Assembly: GCA_020029535.1 (NCBI GenBank)
Contig: JAIBJM010000020.1
Coordinates: 1-36,628 of the forward strand
Direction of reading: 5' to 3'
Origin: Gammaproteobacteria bacterium
GTDB taxonomy: Bacteria; Pseudomonadota; Gammaproteobacteria; Steroidobacterales; Steroidobacteraceae
Length of the DNA: 36,628 nt
How positions within the stretch are numbered: position 1 is the first letter of the stretch; each line of letters starts with the position of its first letter. The notes under the pieces are model-generated. The model did no database searches. It was not told the DNA's origin and saw only the letters and a list, made by a program, of their open reading frames with translations. Below are positions 7,263-17,218 of this stretch, in pieces. The position numbers were made by a program, and so were the translations under genes.

Positions 7263-9509
7263 CTAGAACCTGAAGGTATAACCCACCTTCGCAATCAGCT
7301 CCTGCATCATCGAGCTGTACGAATTGTTCTTGTCGAAGTCTTCGAAGCTGCGGTTCAGCACCAGGAACATTTCCTGGCCGGCGCGCGGTATCCACTGCAG
7401 GCGGCTGTGGATACCGAGAATCTCCGATACATCGTCGTACTGCACGAGATTGATCCAGTTGAGCCGCGACGTGAAGGCGATTTCGGCCGTTACGCGCGTA
7501 AGTCGCGTGATGAACTCGCCCTGCGGCAGATCGATGTCGTTCCAGTCGTACGCGAACCGGAAACTGAAATGACGCGACGGCTTCCACAGGAACTCGCCAC
7601 CGAGATTCAGGCGCTCGCCGTCGTAGAAGTCGCCGGTGCGCACGTTGAATTTACCCGAGTAGCGCCGCTGCGCGCCGGTGGCCAGATCGAACCCGAAATC
7701 GTCGAAGTCATATCGTCCGGTCGGAATCACCACCGTCCGCGCCCCGCTGCCATAGATCGTGAACGGCTGCAGCAGGGTTTCGTCGTTGATGGTGTAAACG
7801 AACTTGAGTGTATCCCGCTGCCGCGACTCGAGTTCCAGCGGCCGCAAGGCGACGATCTGCGTGAGACGATTGCCAGCGTCGAGTGCACTCACGCGCTCGG
7901 CATCGACTCCGGTGTACATGGACTGCAGCCAGCTGGCTTGGAAGAACCGGGTGTACCCGACGTCCGTCACCAGGTCGCGGATGTCGGTGCGATTCACGAA
8001 ACCGAGCGCCGGGAAGAAATTCCGCTCGACCTCGCGTGCGGCGATGCCGCCACGGAGCCCGGCCGCACTCGGCAGGCGCAAGCCGAACCCGTACGCGCGA
8101 TCTTCACCTTCCAGACCTTCCGTATCCGACTGCTGCAGCCAGACTTCGCCTTCGAGCGTGCGGTTACCGGGTAATCGCGTATTCAGGTAGAGAAAATCCG
8201 CGCCGATGACGGAATTGTCGGCGTTGGACGTGGGGTTGCCGGAGGTGGCAATGACGCCGACGCTCGACTGCGCGAGCACGTCCATCGTCGCCCGCGCCAC
8301 GACCGCAGTCGTGGGATCGATCACTGACCCGGTCGGCGGCATGAATTCGTCCTGGCGCACGGCCAGTGTGCCGATCGTGAACCGGCCGACACGGCCGCTC
8401 AGCTTGCCGCCATATTCGAGATCGACGGGCGAACCGAGCGGACTCAGGCCGATGCGCCGCGAGAAGAACGGCCGGCCGTTTTCCTGCGCGCCGCGGGTCA
8501 CCGATCGCAGGTTCTGCGAGAAGCCGGCGAGACCCAGTCGTCCGAATTCGAACAGGTCCGCATCATTCAGAAAGAAATCGCGCTTCTCCGGAAAGAACAG
8601 GTTGAAGCGCGTGAGATTGACCTGACGATCGTCGACTTCCGTCGCGGAAAAATCCGTGTTGAAGGTGAGTGAACCGCTGAGCGCCGGGGTAATGCGGTAG
8701 TAAACATCGAGCGACGGATCTGTTTCGTTGTCCGTGCCTGCGTTCACATAGGACTTGCGGTTCGTGAGACTGAAACCGGGCACGATGTCGAGGCCCACGC
8801 CCTGATCGAGATTGCGCAGGCCCGTAGCCGTACCCACGATGCTCGGATTGAAGGTGCGGTTGCGCGACACCCACACTGCTTCTTCTCCGCGCCGGCGGAT
8901 CGCCCGCGAGACATTGAAACCCCAGTCCTGGATGGCCGGATTGAACGGGATCGACTTGAACGGAATCGCAAACTCCGCAATCCAGCTGCCTGCGCCGGTC
9001 GTTGCCGCGGCTTCCCAGATGACGGTCCATTCGGCCTGGATCTGATTGTTCTGATACAGCATGTCGTTGCGCACGCCGTTCGCATTCACCTCGAAGCGGT
9101 AACCATTGCGCCCGGTGTTGAACGGATCGATGACGATCGCGATGCGATCGTCTTCCGCCAGCGTCGAACCCTGCTTCATGATGTTGGCGGTGATCTGGTC
9201 AGGCGAACCGCGGTCCCACATCCGGGCGCCTACGTACAGAGCATCCTTGTCGTACAGGAGATAGACCTCGGTACGTTCGGAGGGATGAGCACCATCACCC
9301 GGCCTGATCTGGGTCAGGTCTTCAATCACGCCTGCTGTCATCCACGCCGCCTCGTCCAGACGGCCGTCGATGACCGGCGGCGAACTGACCGGCACCACCC
9401 CGACGACTTTGACGGAGGAGAGCCCGGACTGCGCCGCCGCCGTGGCGGCAAACGCCAACGCACTTGCGGCAAGCAGGAGTCCGCAGCCGCCAGGTGCAGC
9501 AGCGCTCAA
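7263..9509 (-). CDS. DUF5916 outer-membrane protein with N-terminal CBM9-like domain
   Basis: I place the start at TTG 9509, whose TTGA overlaps the chpC stop; the frame is open further upstream but only inside chpC. This gives 748 residues beginning with a clean signal peptide (GLLLAASALAFAATAAAQ). Residues about 35-230 resemble the CBM9-like domain that precedes DUF5916 (PPVIDGRLDEAAW, YVGARMWD, EDDRIAIVIDPF, WIAEFAIPFKSI). The rest is rich in alternating beta-strand segments and ends YTFRF, a typical outer-membrane barrel C-terminus. NLTRFNLFFPEKRDFFL near 400 is characteristic of DUF5916 proteins. Function is unknown; members are surface proteins of proteobacteria and Bacteroidetes. A TTG start directly coupled to a CheW-like gene is unusual. 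Confidence 0.83.
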   Translation of the reverse strand: MSAAAPGGCGLLLAASALAFAATAAAQSGLSSVKVVGVVPVSSPPVIDGRLDEAAWMTAGVIEDLTQIRPGDGAHPSERTEVYLLYDKDALYVGARMWDRGSPDQITANIMKQGSTLAEDDRIAIVIDPFNTGRNGYRFEVNANGVRNDMLYQNNQIQAEWTVIWEAAATTGAGSWIAEFAIPFKSIPFNPAIQDWGFNVSRAIRRRGEEAVWVSRNRTFNPSIVGTATGLRNLDQGVGLDIVPGFSLTNRKSYVNAGTDNETDPSLDVYYRITPALSGSLTFNTDFSATEVDDRQVNLTRFNLFFPEKRDFFLNDADLFEFGRLGLAGFSQNLRSVTRGAQENGRPFFSRRIGLSPLGSPVDLEYGGKLSGRVGRFTIGTLAVRQDEFMPPTGSVIDPTTAVVARATMDVLAQSSVGVIATSGNPTSNADNSVIGADFLYLNTRLPGNRTLEGEVWLQQSDTEGLEGEDRAYGFGLRLPSAAGLRGGIAAREVERNFFPALGFVNRTDIRDLVTDVGYTRFFQASWLQSMYTGVDAERVSALDAGNRLTQIVALRPLELESRQRDTLKFVYTINDETLLQPFTIYGSGARTVVIPTGRYDFDDFGFDLATGAQRRYSGKFNVRTGDFYDGERLNLGGEFLWKPSRHFSFRFAYDWNDIDLPQGEFITRLTRVTAEIAFTSRLNWINLVQYDDVSEILGIHSRLQWIPRAGQEMFLVLNRSFEDFDKNNSYSSMMQELIAKVGYTFRF

Positions 9510-9982
9510 CTTGAAGGCAGCACCCGCGTCTCGTCGGCAATCATCGACTCGATGCGCTCGAAGTCCGGGATCTGCGGCGTTTCGTTCAGCATGCGCACCC
9601 GGCACAGCAGCGGGTGATGTTCGTCCAACGCCGAATTGTCTGGCTTGACCATGTCGGAGCTGACGCGTACCAGCTGTGGAAAGCCCTGCGCCAGCACGGC
9701 GAAGCAACCTGCCTCCAGCCGCGAACCCAGCGCATGCAGTATCACGATGCGCGAGCGCGGCCCCGCCGGCGGCAGCGGCTGCCCGCACAGGCACTCGAAG
9801 GAAACCAGCGGTACCTGCTTGCCGCTCCAGCCCACCAGCCCCAGATACCAGGGCGGCGCGCCGGTCATCTGCGCCGGCAGCTGGTAGCTGATGACCTCGG
9901 CCACACAGGTGCGCGGCACCAGCAGACGGCCTTCGGCCAGCGGTACCAGCACACTGTAGACCTCGGCGACTCTTTCGCTCAT
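9506..9982 (-). CDS. chpC: ChpC-like CheW-domain protein
   Basis: A 158-residue CheW-fold adaptor, probably linking receptor to the ChpA kinase in the twitching-motility chemosensory system. The protein has the CheW layout: YSVLVPLAEGRLLVPRTCVAEVI near 9-31, PPWYLGLVGWSGKQVPLVSFE near 43-63, and a divergent C-terminal third. It starts nine bases after the chpA stop and is the second CheW-type protein of the cluster. The position after chpA matches chpC of Pseudomonas, where chpB would lie between; no chpB is present. Its stop is overlapped by the TTG start of the DUF5916 gene. Confidence 0.82.
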   Translation of the reverse strand: MSERVAEVYSVLVPLAEGRLLVPRTCVAEVISYQLPAQMTGAPPWYLGLVGWSGKQVPLVSFECLCGQPLPPAGPRSRIVILHALGSRLEAGCFAVLAQGFPQLVRVSSDMVKPDNSALDEHHPLLCRVRMLNETPQIPDFERIESMIADETRVLPSS

Positions 9983-9991
9983 CGCCGCAAA

Positions 9992-12900
9992 CTACTGCGA
10001 GACGGCGGCCGCTGTCGAGCGGCGACGCGCCACCAGTGGCGTGATGGCGTCGATCAGCTGGCTTTCCTGATACGGCTTGCCGAGATAGTCGTCGACCCCG
10101 AGCTCGATGGCGCGCGCGCGATGCTTCTCGCCCACGCGCGAGGTGATCATGATGATGGGCACCTGGGCCAGCGTCGGATCGCCGCGCACATGGGCGGCCA
10201 CCTCGTAGCCGTCCATGCGCGGCATCTCGATGTCCAGCAGGATGATGTCGGGCTTGTGCTCGGCCAGCAGCGCCACCGCATCCATGCCATCGCGCGCCGT
10301 CATCACGCGCATGCCATTGCGTTCCAGCAGGCGCTGCGTGACGCGCCGTACGGTAATCGAGTCGTCCACCACCAGCGCGAACACGCGGTTGTCGGCGCGC
10401 TCACGGGTGACGGTGGGCGCGGCGCGGCCGCGCCACTCGGCGCGCACCAGCGCGCCGATGTCGAGAATGATGACCACGCGGCCATCGCTGAGGATGGTGG
10501 CACCGGAAATGCCGCGGATGCCGGCAATCTGCGGTCCCACCGGCTTGACCACGATCTCGCGGCTGCCGATCAGTTCATCGGCGACCAGACCGGTGGAATG
10601 CTCGCCGGCCCGCACCAGCACCACCGGGATGGTGGCTTCTGACTCGGGCAGCGGCGCGGCTTCCATGCCCACATACAGCGACAGCGGCTGCAGGCGGTAC
10701 TTCTGGTTGCCATGCGTGAAGCTGGCCGAATCGCTGCGCAGATGCGCCACGACTTCCTCGCGCGGCACCCGCACCACCCCTTCAATGGTGGGCAATGGCA
10801 GCGCGTAGTACTCATCGCCGGTACGCACCACCAGCGCATGACTGATGGCCAGCGTGAACGGCAGGCGGATCGTGAAGCGGGTGCCCTGGCCGCGCGTGCT
10901 TTCCATGTGCAGTGCGCCGCCCAGCTTCTTGATCTCGGTGGCGACCACATCCATGCCTACGCCGCGGCCAGCCTGCTGCGTCAGCGCGCTGGCGGTCGAA
11001 AAGCCCGGCTCCAGCACCAGCTGCATCACGTCATCGTCGGACAGCACCTGATCGGCGCTGATCAGGCCCAGCGACAGGCCCTTGCTGCGGATGGCTGCCA
11101 GATCCATGCCGGTGCCATCGTCCTGCACATCGACGATCACCTCGGCACCTTCGCGGCGCAGATGCAGATGAATGCGTCCGGTCTCGGCCTTGCCGGCGGC
11201 CACGCGCTCGGCCGGCGTCTCGATGCCATGCACCACGGCATTGCGCAGCATGTGCTCGAACGGCGGCAGCATGCGCTCCAGCACCTGTCGATCCAGCTCG
11301 CCGGTGGCACCCTCCACCACCAGCTCGGCCTGCTTGCCGGAGTCGCTGGCGGCCTGGCGCACGATGCGCGCCAGACGCTGCACATGACGCTGGAACGACA
11401 CCATGCGCGTACGCATCAAGCCGTTCTGCAGTTCGGTGACGGTGCGCGACTGCTGTTGCAGCAGGTTCTGCGCTTCGCCCACCATGTCCTCGATCAGCTG
11501 CTGCACGCTGGCCACGTCGTTGGCGGATTCGGCCAGCGCGCGCGAGAACTGCTGGATCGATGAATAGCGGTCCAGCTCCAGCGGATCGAAGTCCTGGCGA
11601 TGGGCGCCGTCGCTTTCATGCCGGTGCAGGATCTGCGCCTCGGTTTCGATCTCCAGCTTGCGCAGCTGCGCCTTGAGACGGATCACGGTGCGCGACAGCT
11701 CGCCAAGGTTGAATTCGATGCCGCCCAGCTGCTGTTCCAGCCGGGCGCGGGAAATGCTGACTTCGCCGGCGTTGTTCAGCAGCTGGTCGAGCAGTTCGGC
11801 GCTGACGCGCGCCATCTCGCCGCGCTCGCTGATCGAGGCCGCGGGCTCGCGACCCGGCGGCACCAGCGCCAGCGGCGCGATGGTCGCGGCCGTCGCAGCG
11901 ACCGCGGCCGCCGCTGCGACGGGCGGGGAAACCGGTGGTGCCTCAACGACGGCAGGCGTTTCAATCGCCTCCATCGGCGGCGGAGCCGGAACCAACGCGG
12001 GCACTTCGACAAAGGAGTCGGGCGCGGCGGGAACCATCGGCTCACCACGCGCAACCGATTGAATACGTTCGATCAATGCCGTTGCCTGCGCCACGGCACG
12101 ATCGGCAGCCACTGCCTCTCGCATGTGCGCCAGCTCATCCAGCGCCTGCTGCGCCACCGCACGCGCCTGCTCGTCGCTGGCGGCATTGCCCAGACTGATC
12201 TGGATGATCAGGCTTTCCAGTTCGTGCGACAGATCGCCCATGGCCGTCAGGCCTGCCATGCGCGCACCGCCCTTCAGGGTGTGCAGCGGACGCTTCAGCG
12301 CGGCGACGCTGTCGGCGCTGCCGGGCGTGGCGTTCCAGCTCTGCATCGCGGCCTGTGAGGCTTCCAGCAGTTCAGTGGCCTCTTCGCAGAAGATAGCGGC
12401 CACTTCCGGATCGAAATCCATGGCCACCGGTGCCAACTCGACCGGCGGCATGAAATCGGGAACGCCCACACGCACGCCGGTGTGCTCGGTCAGCACCGTG
12501 GCCTCCGTGATGCGCCGGTCCAGGTCGACCTCGGCACGCGCAATGCGGGCGCGCAGCGTGTCGTGCACGATGAAGTAGCCGGTGTTCTCATCGAGACGCG
12601 CGGCGACGGTCTCCATCGCGCCCATGCAGTCGGCCAGCAGCGCCAGATCCGAATCGTCCAGACCCACACCGCTGTCGAAGCACTTGCGCAGCCATTGATT
12701 GAGCGGCTCGGCCAGCCGGATGCCATGACGGGCTTCGGCCATCTTCGAACTGCCGGACAAGGTATGGCAGGCGCGATACACCTCTTCGGTGAGCACGTGC
12801 GGAGCCTGACGCCCCTGCTCGCGCTGCAGCCAGCCGCGCACCGCGGCCACATGGCTGGCGGTCTCACGCGCATAGATCTCACGCAGCGCCGCATCGGGGC

Positions 12901-15337
12901 CCGGCGACCGCTCGCCCATCACCGCAGTGAGCGCCGAGGTCGGTGCTTCTTCGTACTGTTCCTGCGGGGGCTCGGCGGCGGCAGCCGCCGGTTCCTGGAC
13001 CGGCGGCGCTTCGATCAGCGGCGCCGCCTCAGCGATGGCGGTCTGTTCCAGCGTCGCGGCGGACGCCTTGTTGCGCACGGCTTCCAGCGCCGGATCGCGA
13101 CCGGCAGCCAGTGCATGCGCACGCGAAATCAGTGCCGACGTATCGGTGCGTCCGGGTATGCCCGCTTCCAGTTCCTGCACCAGCCCCGGCATGGTCTGCA
13201 CGGCCTCGCGCAAGGTTTCGACGATGGCCGGCGAACGCGTCAGCGTGCCATCGAGCAGACGGTTGACCAGGTTCTCGACCGCCCAGGCGAATTCGCCCAG
13301 ATCGCGGGCGCCCACCATGCGACCGCTCCCCTTCAGCGTGTGGAATGAGCGGCGCACCGTGGTCAGCGCATCGCTCTCCAGCGGATTCTGGTCCCAGACC
13401 GGGAAATGCTGCTGGATGCGCACCAGCTCTTCGCGCGCCTCTTCGATGAACAACCGCAACAGATCGGGATCGGCCATCGGCATGATCGCGGTGGACGCCG
13501 GAGTGGCCGCCAGCACCGGTGGCGACGTCAAGCGGCGGTCGGTGCTATCCAGTTCGACCTTGAATGAAGCGTCAGCCGGCGGCGCTATGCGCACCGTGCG
13601 CGCATGGCCCTCGGGCGGCAGCGGCGGCACCGTGGGCAATATGCGTTCAGGCTCGCGCGCCAGCACCGCCAGGCAGTTGGCGGCATTGTCCAGCATGTAC
13701 CACGGGTCGCTCCGTCCGGCCTGCAGCGTCTCGATGTAGTACTCGACGCTGACGATGGCATCCGCCAATCGGTCCAGGTACTCGCCCGACAGCATCGCGC
13801 CGCCGGGTCGCATCACCCGGCGCAGCTGCACGTTGATCTGTTCGAGGATCTCGACCGCGCGCGTCTTGCCCAGCATCAGCAGGCCCGCGGTGATGCCACG
13901 CATCAGCTCCGGCCAGTTGTCGAAGCCCGCGGCATCGAGGTTGCCGCTGACATTCTGCGCAATGCTTTCCTTGATGCGCGCCAGATTGATCACGCACTCG
14001 CGCAGCACCGCGGCCTGTACCTGACGGAAATCCTGGTCGGACTGCTCCTCGCCATCCCGTGCCATCTGGCGCGGCAGGATCAGGCCCACCAGCTGCTCAT
14101 CCAGATGATCTTCCACCTTGATCAGTATGGCGGCGATCTGCACCAGTCCGGGCTCATCAGCCGGGCTGTGGCCGCCCACCATGGCGGTCAGCTTTTCATT
14201 GGCCTCCTGCACGCGCGTGCGCAGGTCGCCCAGACCCAGCACGCCCAGCGTGTCGCCCAGCTTGCGCAGCAACTCCATCTGTGGCGCCAGTTCCTCGACA
14301 TGGCTGCCACCGCGGCGCACGAAAATATCCAGCACATCCTTGATGCGGGTCAGATCCTCGCGGATCGCCGCCGCCACGGTGTGCATCAGCTTGACCGACG
14401 GCGCCGACAGGTTGTCGCGCTCCTGCTCGATGTCCTCATCCACCGGCAACAGCTCGGACAGCCGGAACGAGGCGCGCACCGCGCCCACGCGCGGCCCGGA
14501 CGTCGTGGCGCGCGCTATGTAATACAGCAGGTTGTTCAGCAGCTCGACCGGCGGATTCTGTGCGTAGCGGCCCTCGCCCTGCTCATAGAGCCGCTTGATC
14601 TCGCGATCAGCCAGACCCAGCAGGCGTTTGATCGCCACGCTGCCTTCCACGCCATGTTCGCGCAACGCCTCGAGCAGCGCGCCCGTCACCCACCACAGCT
14701 GGAATACGCATTGCTGGGTGGCAACCTGTTCGAGCTTGGTGGCCACGCTGCCCAGGATGTCCAGGTTCTGTTCCTGCCGCTCACCACGGATCCAGCCCAC
14801 CAGGCCGGTCTGGAAGCGCGAGCGCAACCGGCGCGCCCACTGCGCCACGCTGAGCGGCGCCTCGCCGGCGGCCGGCGCCATCGGTTGCGCCTGCCGGTCG
14901 GATTTCAGGTTCAGCAGCAGCAGCGTACCTTCCGACAGCAGCGAACTGCCGCGCACAGCGCGCAGATCGTTGAGCAGCGGCAGCAGCACCAGCGCCATGT
15001 CGCGGCCGCCGGCCAGCACCCGTTCCAGGTAGCCGGGCAGCTGCACCATGGCGCGCATCAGCGCGTCCAGCACCTCGGACTGGCTCTTGCGTTCATCGAC
15101 CGTGCCGACCAGATAGCGGCTGACCTGCTCCATTTCCTCGGCCAGCAGCGCGGCACCGTAAATTTCCAGTACGCGCAGCGCCCCCTGCACCAGATGCAGC
15201 TCGGCCACGCAGCGTTCCAGCAGCGACAGATTGTCCGGCTGCTCGACGTGCGCCTCGAGCGCCGTACGCGCATCGTTCAGCGCCACGCCGATCTCGCGCG
15301 ATACCACCTGCAGTGTCTGTGTCGCCAGCTCTGTCAT
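9992..15337 (-). CDS. chpA: ChpA hybrid chemotaxis histidine kinase of the type IV pilus system
   Basis: A giant CheA-type kinase controlling pilus extension and retraction. The product is about 1781 residues from ATG 15337; GTG 15355 inside pilJ is an alternative. Domains in order: a long N-terminal region of degenerate Hpt-like helices; three recognisable Hpt motifs, SFHTLKGSGRM near 666, CHTLSGSSKM near 859 and LHTLKGGARM near 1019; Ala/Pro-rich linkers; a dimerisation segment near 1190-1330; the ATPase with N-box HMLRNAVVHGIE near 1364, DDGTGMD and GRGVGMDVV; a CheW-like domain; and a C-terminal receiver with VVDDSITVRR, phospho-acceptor Asp near 1703 in LLDIEMPRMDG, and the conserved Lys in YLGKPYQ. 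Pseudomonas ChpA is longer (about 2470) with more phosphotransfer domains. It follows pilJ almost without a gap. Confidence 0.94.
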   Translation of the reverse strand: MTELATQTLQVVSREIGVALNDARTALEAHVEQPDNLSLLERCVAELHLVQGALRVLEIYGAALLAEEMEQVSRYLVGTVDERKSQSEVLDALMRAMVQLPGYLERVLAGGRDMALVLLPLLNDLRAVRGSSLLSEGTLLLLNLKSDRQAQPMAPAAGEAPLSVAQWARRLRSRFQTGLVGWIRGERQEQNLDILGSVATKLEQVATQQCVFQLWWVTGALLEALREHGVEGSVAIKRLLGLADREIKRLYEQGEGRYAQNPPVELLNNLLYYIARATTSGPRVGAVRASFRLSELLPVDEDIEQERDNLSAPSVKLMHTVAAAIREDLTRIKDVLDIFVRRGGSHVEELAPQMELLRKLGDTLGVLGLGDLRTRVQEANEKLTAMVGGHSPADEPGLVQIAAILIKVEDHLDEQLVGLILPRQMARDGEEQSDQDFRQVQAAVLRECVINLARIKESIAQNVSGNLDAAGFDNWPELMRGITAGLLMLGKTRAVEILEQINVQLRRVMRPGGAMLSGEYLDRLADAIVSVEYYIETLQAGRSDPWYMLDNAANCLAVLAREPERILPTVPPLPPEGHARTVRIAPPADASFKVELDSTDRRLTSPPVLAATPASTAIMPMADPDLLRLFIEEAREELVRIQQHFPVWDQNPLESDALTTVRRSFHTLKGSGRMVGARDLGEFAWAVENLVNRLLDGTLTRSPAIVETLREAVQTMPGLVQELEAGIPGRTDTSALISRAHALAAGRDPALEAVRNKASAATLEQTAIAEAAPLIEAPPVQEPAAAAAEPPQEQYEEAPTSALTAVMGERSPGPDAALREIYARETASHVAAVRGWLQREQGRQAPHVLTEEVYRACHTLSGSSKMAEARHGIRLAEPLNQWLRKCFDSGVGLDDSDLALLADCMGAMETVAARLDENTGYFIVHDTLRARIARAEVDLDRRITEATVLTEHTGVRVGVPDFMPPVELAPVAMDFDPEVAAIFCEEATELLEASQAAMQSWNATPGSADSVAALKRPLHTLKGGARMAGLTAMGDLSHELESLIIQISLGNAASDEQARAVAQQALDELAHMREAVAADRAVAQATALIERIQSVARGEPMVPAAPDSFVEVPALVPAPPPMEAIETPAVVEAPPVSPPVAAAAAVAATAATIAPLALVPPGREPAASISERGEMARVSAELLDQLLNNAGEVSISRARLEQQLGGIEFNLGELSRTVIRLKAQLRKLEIETEAQILHRHESDGAHRQDFDPLELDRYSSIQQFSRALAESANDVASVQQLIEDMVGEAQNLLQQQSRTVTELQNGLMRTRMVSFQRHVQRLARIVRQAASDSGKQAELVVEGATGELDRQVLERMLPPFEHMLRNAVVHGIETPAERVAAGKAETGRIHLHLRREGAEVIVDVQDDGTGMDLAAIRSKGLSLGLISADQVLSDDDVMQLVLEPGFSTASALTQQAGRGVGMDVVATEIKKLGGALHMESTRGQGTRFTIRLPFTLAISHALVVRTGDEYYALPLPTIEGVVRVPREEVVAHLRSDSASFTHGNQKYRLQPLSLYVGMEAAPLPESEATIPVVLVRAGEHSTGLVADELIGSREIVVKPVGPQIAGIRGISGATILSDGRVVIILDIGALVRAEWRGRAAPTVTRERADNRVFALVVDDSITVRRVTQRLLERNGMRVMTARDGMDAVALLAEHKPDIILLDIEMPRMDGYEVAAHVRGDPTLAQVPIIMITSRVGEKHRARAIELGVDDYLGKPYQESQLIDAITPLVARRRSTAAAVSQ

Positions 15338-15338
15338 A

Positions 15339-16652
15339 TCAACTCTGACCGCCACCCGAAATCTTCAGCCGCGACTGGCTGCCAGTGGCACCCGGAACCT
15401 CCAGGGTACGGTGCAGGCCCGTGTTGCCGGGCGAACCGGCCGGCAGGCGGAAACCGGCTGCAGCCTTGCGCAACGCCGCCGACAGATCGGCCAGACGCAC
15501 GATGGACTGCGAGGTGGCGCTGGTGGCGTCGGCGGTCTGCGCGCTGATTTCGCGCAGCACCTGCATGTTGCGGGCAATGTTCTGCGCCGCCGCCGACTGG
15601 CTGCGCGAGCTCACCGAAATGTTCTGCACCAGGCTGGCGATCTGATTGGAGACCTGTTCGATTTCCTGCAGCGCCGCGCCGGCGTTCTCGGCCAGCAGCG
15701 CACCGCCGACCACGTCGGTGGTGCTGCGTTCCATCGACACCACCGCTTCGTTGGTATCGGTCTGGATGGTGCGCACCAGCACCTCGATCTGTTTGGTGGC
15801 GTTGGCCGCGCGTTCGGCCAGCCGCTGCACTTCATCGGCCACCACGGCGAAGCCACGGCCGGCCTCGCCAGCCATCGAGGCCTGGATCGAGGCATTCAGC
15901 GCCAGGATGTTGGTCTGTTCGGCGATATCGCTGATCAGCTCGACGATGTTGCCGATCTCCTGCGAGCTCTCGCCGAGCCGCTTGATGCGCTTGCTGGTCT
16001 CCTGGATGGTCTCGCGGATGGTGTTCATGCCGTCGATGGTGCGACGCACGGCATCGCCACCCTTGTGTGCCACATCCACCGAATGGCGGGCCACGTCCGA
16101 GGAGCGCTCGGCATTGCCCGACACTTCTTCAGTGGAAGCGGCCATCGCGGCGATGGACTCGGTCGCGGAGGCAATCTGCTTGGACTGCGCACCGCTGGCC
16201 TTGGTCAGGTGCGAGGCCAGCGCCTGGGTCTGGCGCGCCGTGCCATCCACCTGCATCGCCGAATGATTGATGGTAGCCACCAGCTTGCGCAGCGCCTCGA
16301 CGGCGTAATTGACCGAATCGGCAATGGCACCGGTGATGTCTTCGGTCACCGTGGTCTGCACCGTCAGGTCGCCATCGGCCAGGTTGGCCATCTCGTCCAG
16401 CAGCTTCAGGATGGCCTGCTGATTGCGGTCGGTCTCGCGCTGCTGGGCCTCGGCCGCCAGCCGCTGCTGTTCCAGCAGCGCATTGAGCCGCCCCAGCGAG
16501 GTCAGCATCCAAACCAGCGGAATTACAGCAAGAACAGCAACAATGGCGGCAGGCCATGCCGGAAATTGAACCATTGGCAATACAATGCAGGCTATCGCCG
16601 CCAGCACCAGCAGCGACATGGCGAACAGCGCGCCGTTGCGCAGCGCCTTCAT
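15339..16652 (-). CDS. pilJ: PilJ-like chemoreceptor lacking a periplasmic sensor domain
   Basis: The 437-residue methyl-accepting protein feeds the Pil-Chp kinase. Two hydrophobic helices lie at residues about 7-27 and 33-53, with only about five residues between them. After them come a HAMP-like/PilJ linker ([20 protein letters not shown] near 92-111) and the signalling hairpin, whose tip contains [20 protein letters not shown] followed by [20 protein letters not shown]. The tip wording is PilJ-type. Pseudomonas PilJ is about 680 residues because a long periplasmic region sits between the helices; here that region is absent. The start overlaps the pilI stop (ATGA). No methyltransferase (pilK) follows. 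The receptor may sense membrane or cytoplasmic state, or depend on a partner. Confidence 0.9.
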   Translation of the reverse strand: MKALRNGALFAMSLLVLAAIACIVLPMVQFPAWPAAIVAVLAVIPLVWMLTSLGRLNALLEQQRLAAEAQQRETDRNQQAILKLLDEMANLADGDLTVQTTVTEDITGAIADSVNYAVEALRKLVATINHSAMQVDGTARQTQALASHLTKASGAQSKQIASATESIAAMAASTEEVSGNAERSSDVARHSVDVAHKGGDAVRRTIDGMNTIRETIQETSKRIKRLGESSQEIGNIVELISDIAEQTNILALNASIQASMAGEAGRGFAVVADEVQRLAERAANATKQIEVLVRTIQTDTNEAVVSMERSTTDVVGGALLAENAGAALQEIEQVSNQIASLVQNISVSSRSQSAAAQNIARNMQVLREISAQTADATSATSQSIVRLADLSAALRKAAAGFRLPAGSPGNTGLHRTLEVPGATGSQSRLKISGGGQS

Positions 16653-17218
16653 ACCGCACCATTGATAAAGGAGGGGTCTTCCAGCAGCGCGCGCAGCTCC
16701 AGCACCGGCCAGATCTCCCCCTCGTGCCGGAACGAACCGGCCAGATAACGGGCGCAGGGCACGATGGTGGTGGGACGTTCGGCGCCGAAGTCGCTGTCGG
16801 CAAAGCGGCGGAAGCCCAATACCTCATCCACCAGCAGACCCGCGGGCACGTCACGATGATTGGCCACCACGACGCGGGTATTACGCGAAGGGGGTGTGGG
16901 GCCGCCGCCCAGATGCTGGCGCAGATCGATGATGGGCAGCAGCTGGCCGCGCACGTTCGCCAGTCCCAGTATCCAGGCGCGCGCGCCCGGTACACGGGTC
17001 AGCGGCGTCGGCACGCCCATCACTTCGCGCACCTCTTCGCGGGCAATCAGGTAACTCTCCCCGGCCATGCGCATCGCCACACCCACCCACTCCTGCCCGG
17101 TCGCCGGCTGGTTCTCCGGGCTGGCTGTGACGGCGCGGCCGCGGCGTTCCAGCTCGGCCAGCAGTTCCAGCGGGCGGTCCCGCAGGTTCTTGAGCGCTGC
17201 GCCCTCGAGCATGTTCAA
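16649..17218 (-). CDS. pilI: PilI, CheW-like adaptor
   Basis: A 189-residue CheW-domain protein that couples PilJ to ChpA. The CheW core begins near residue 45 ([19 protein letters not shown]). It contains [20 protein letters not shown] near 79-98, then [20 protein letters not shown] near 116-135 and the final strand [18 protein letters not shown]. These are standard CheW/PilI landmarks. The gene overlaps pilH upstream and pilJ downstream by four bases each, so it is translated as part of one polycistronic unit. Confidence 0.92.
   Translation of the reverse strand: MNMLEGAALKNLRDRPLELLAELERRGRAVTASPENQPATGQEWVGVAMRMAGESYLIAREEVREVMGVPTPLTRVPGARAWILGLANVRGQLLPIIDLRQHLGGGPTPPSRNTRVVVANHRDVPAGLLVDEVLGFRRFADSDFGAERPTTIVPCARYLAGSFRHEGEIWPVLELRALLEDPSFINGAV

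Noticed and set aside
13604-15547. 647-codon plus-strand frame and other long frames opposite chpA and pilJ
   Set aside because: These are complements of high-GC third positions in a clearly coding minus-strand operon; their His/Gln/Arg-rich translations match no family.
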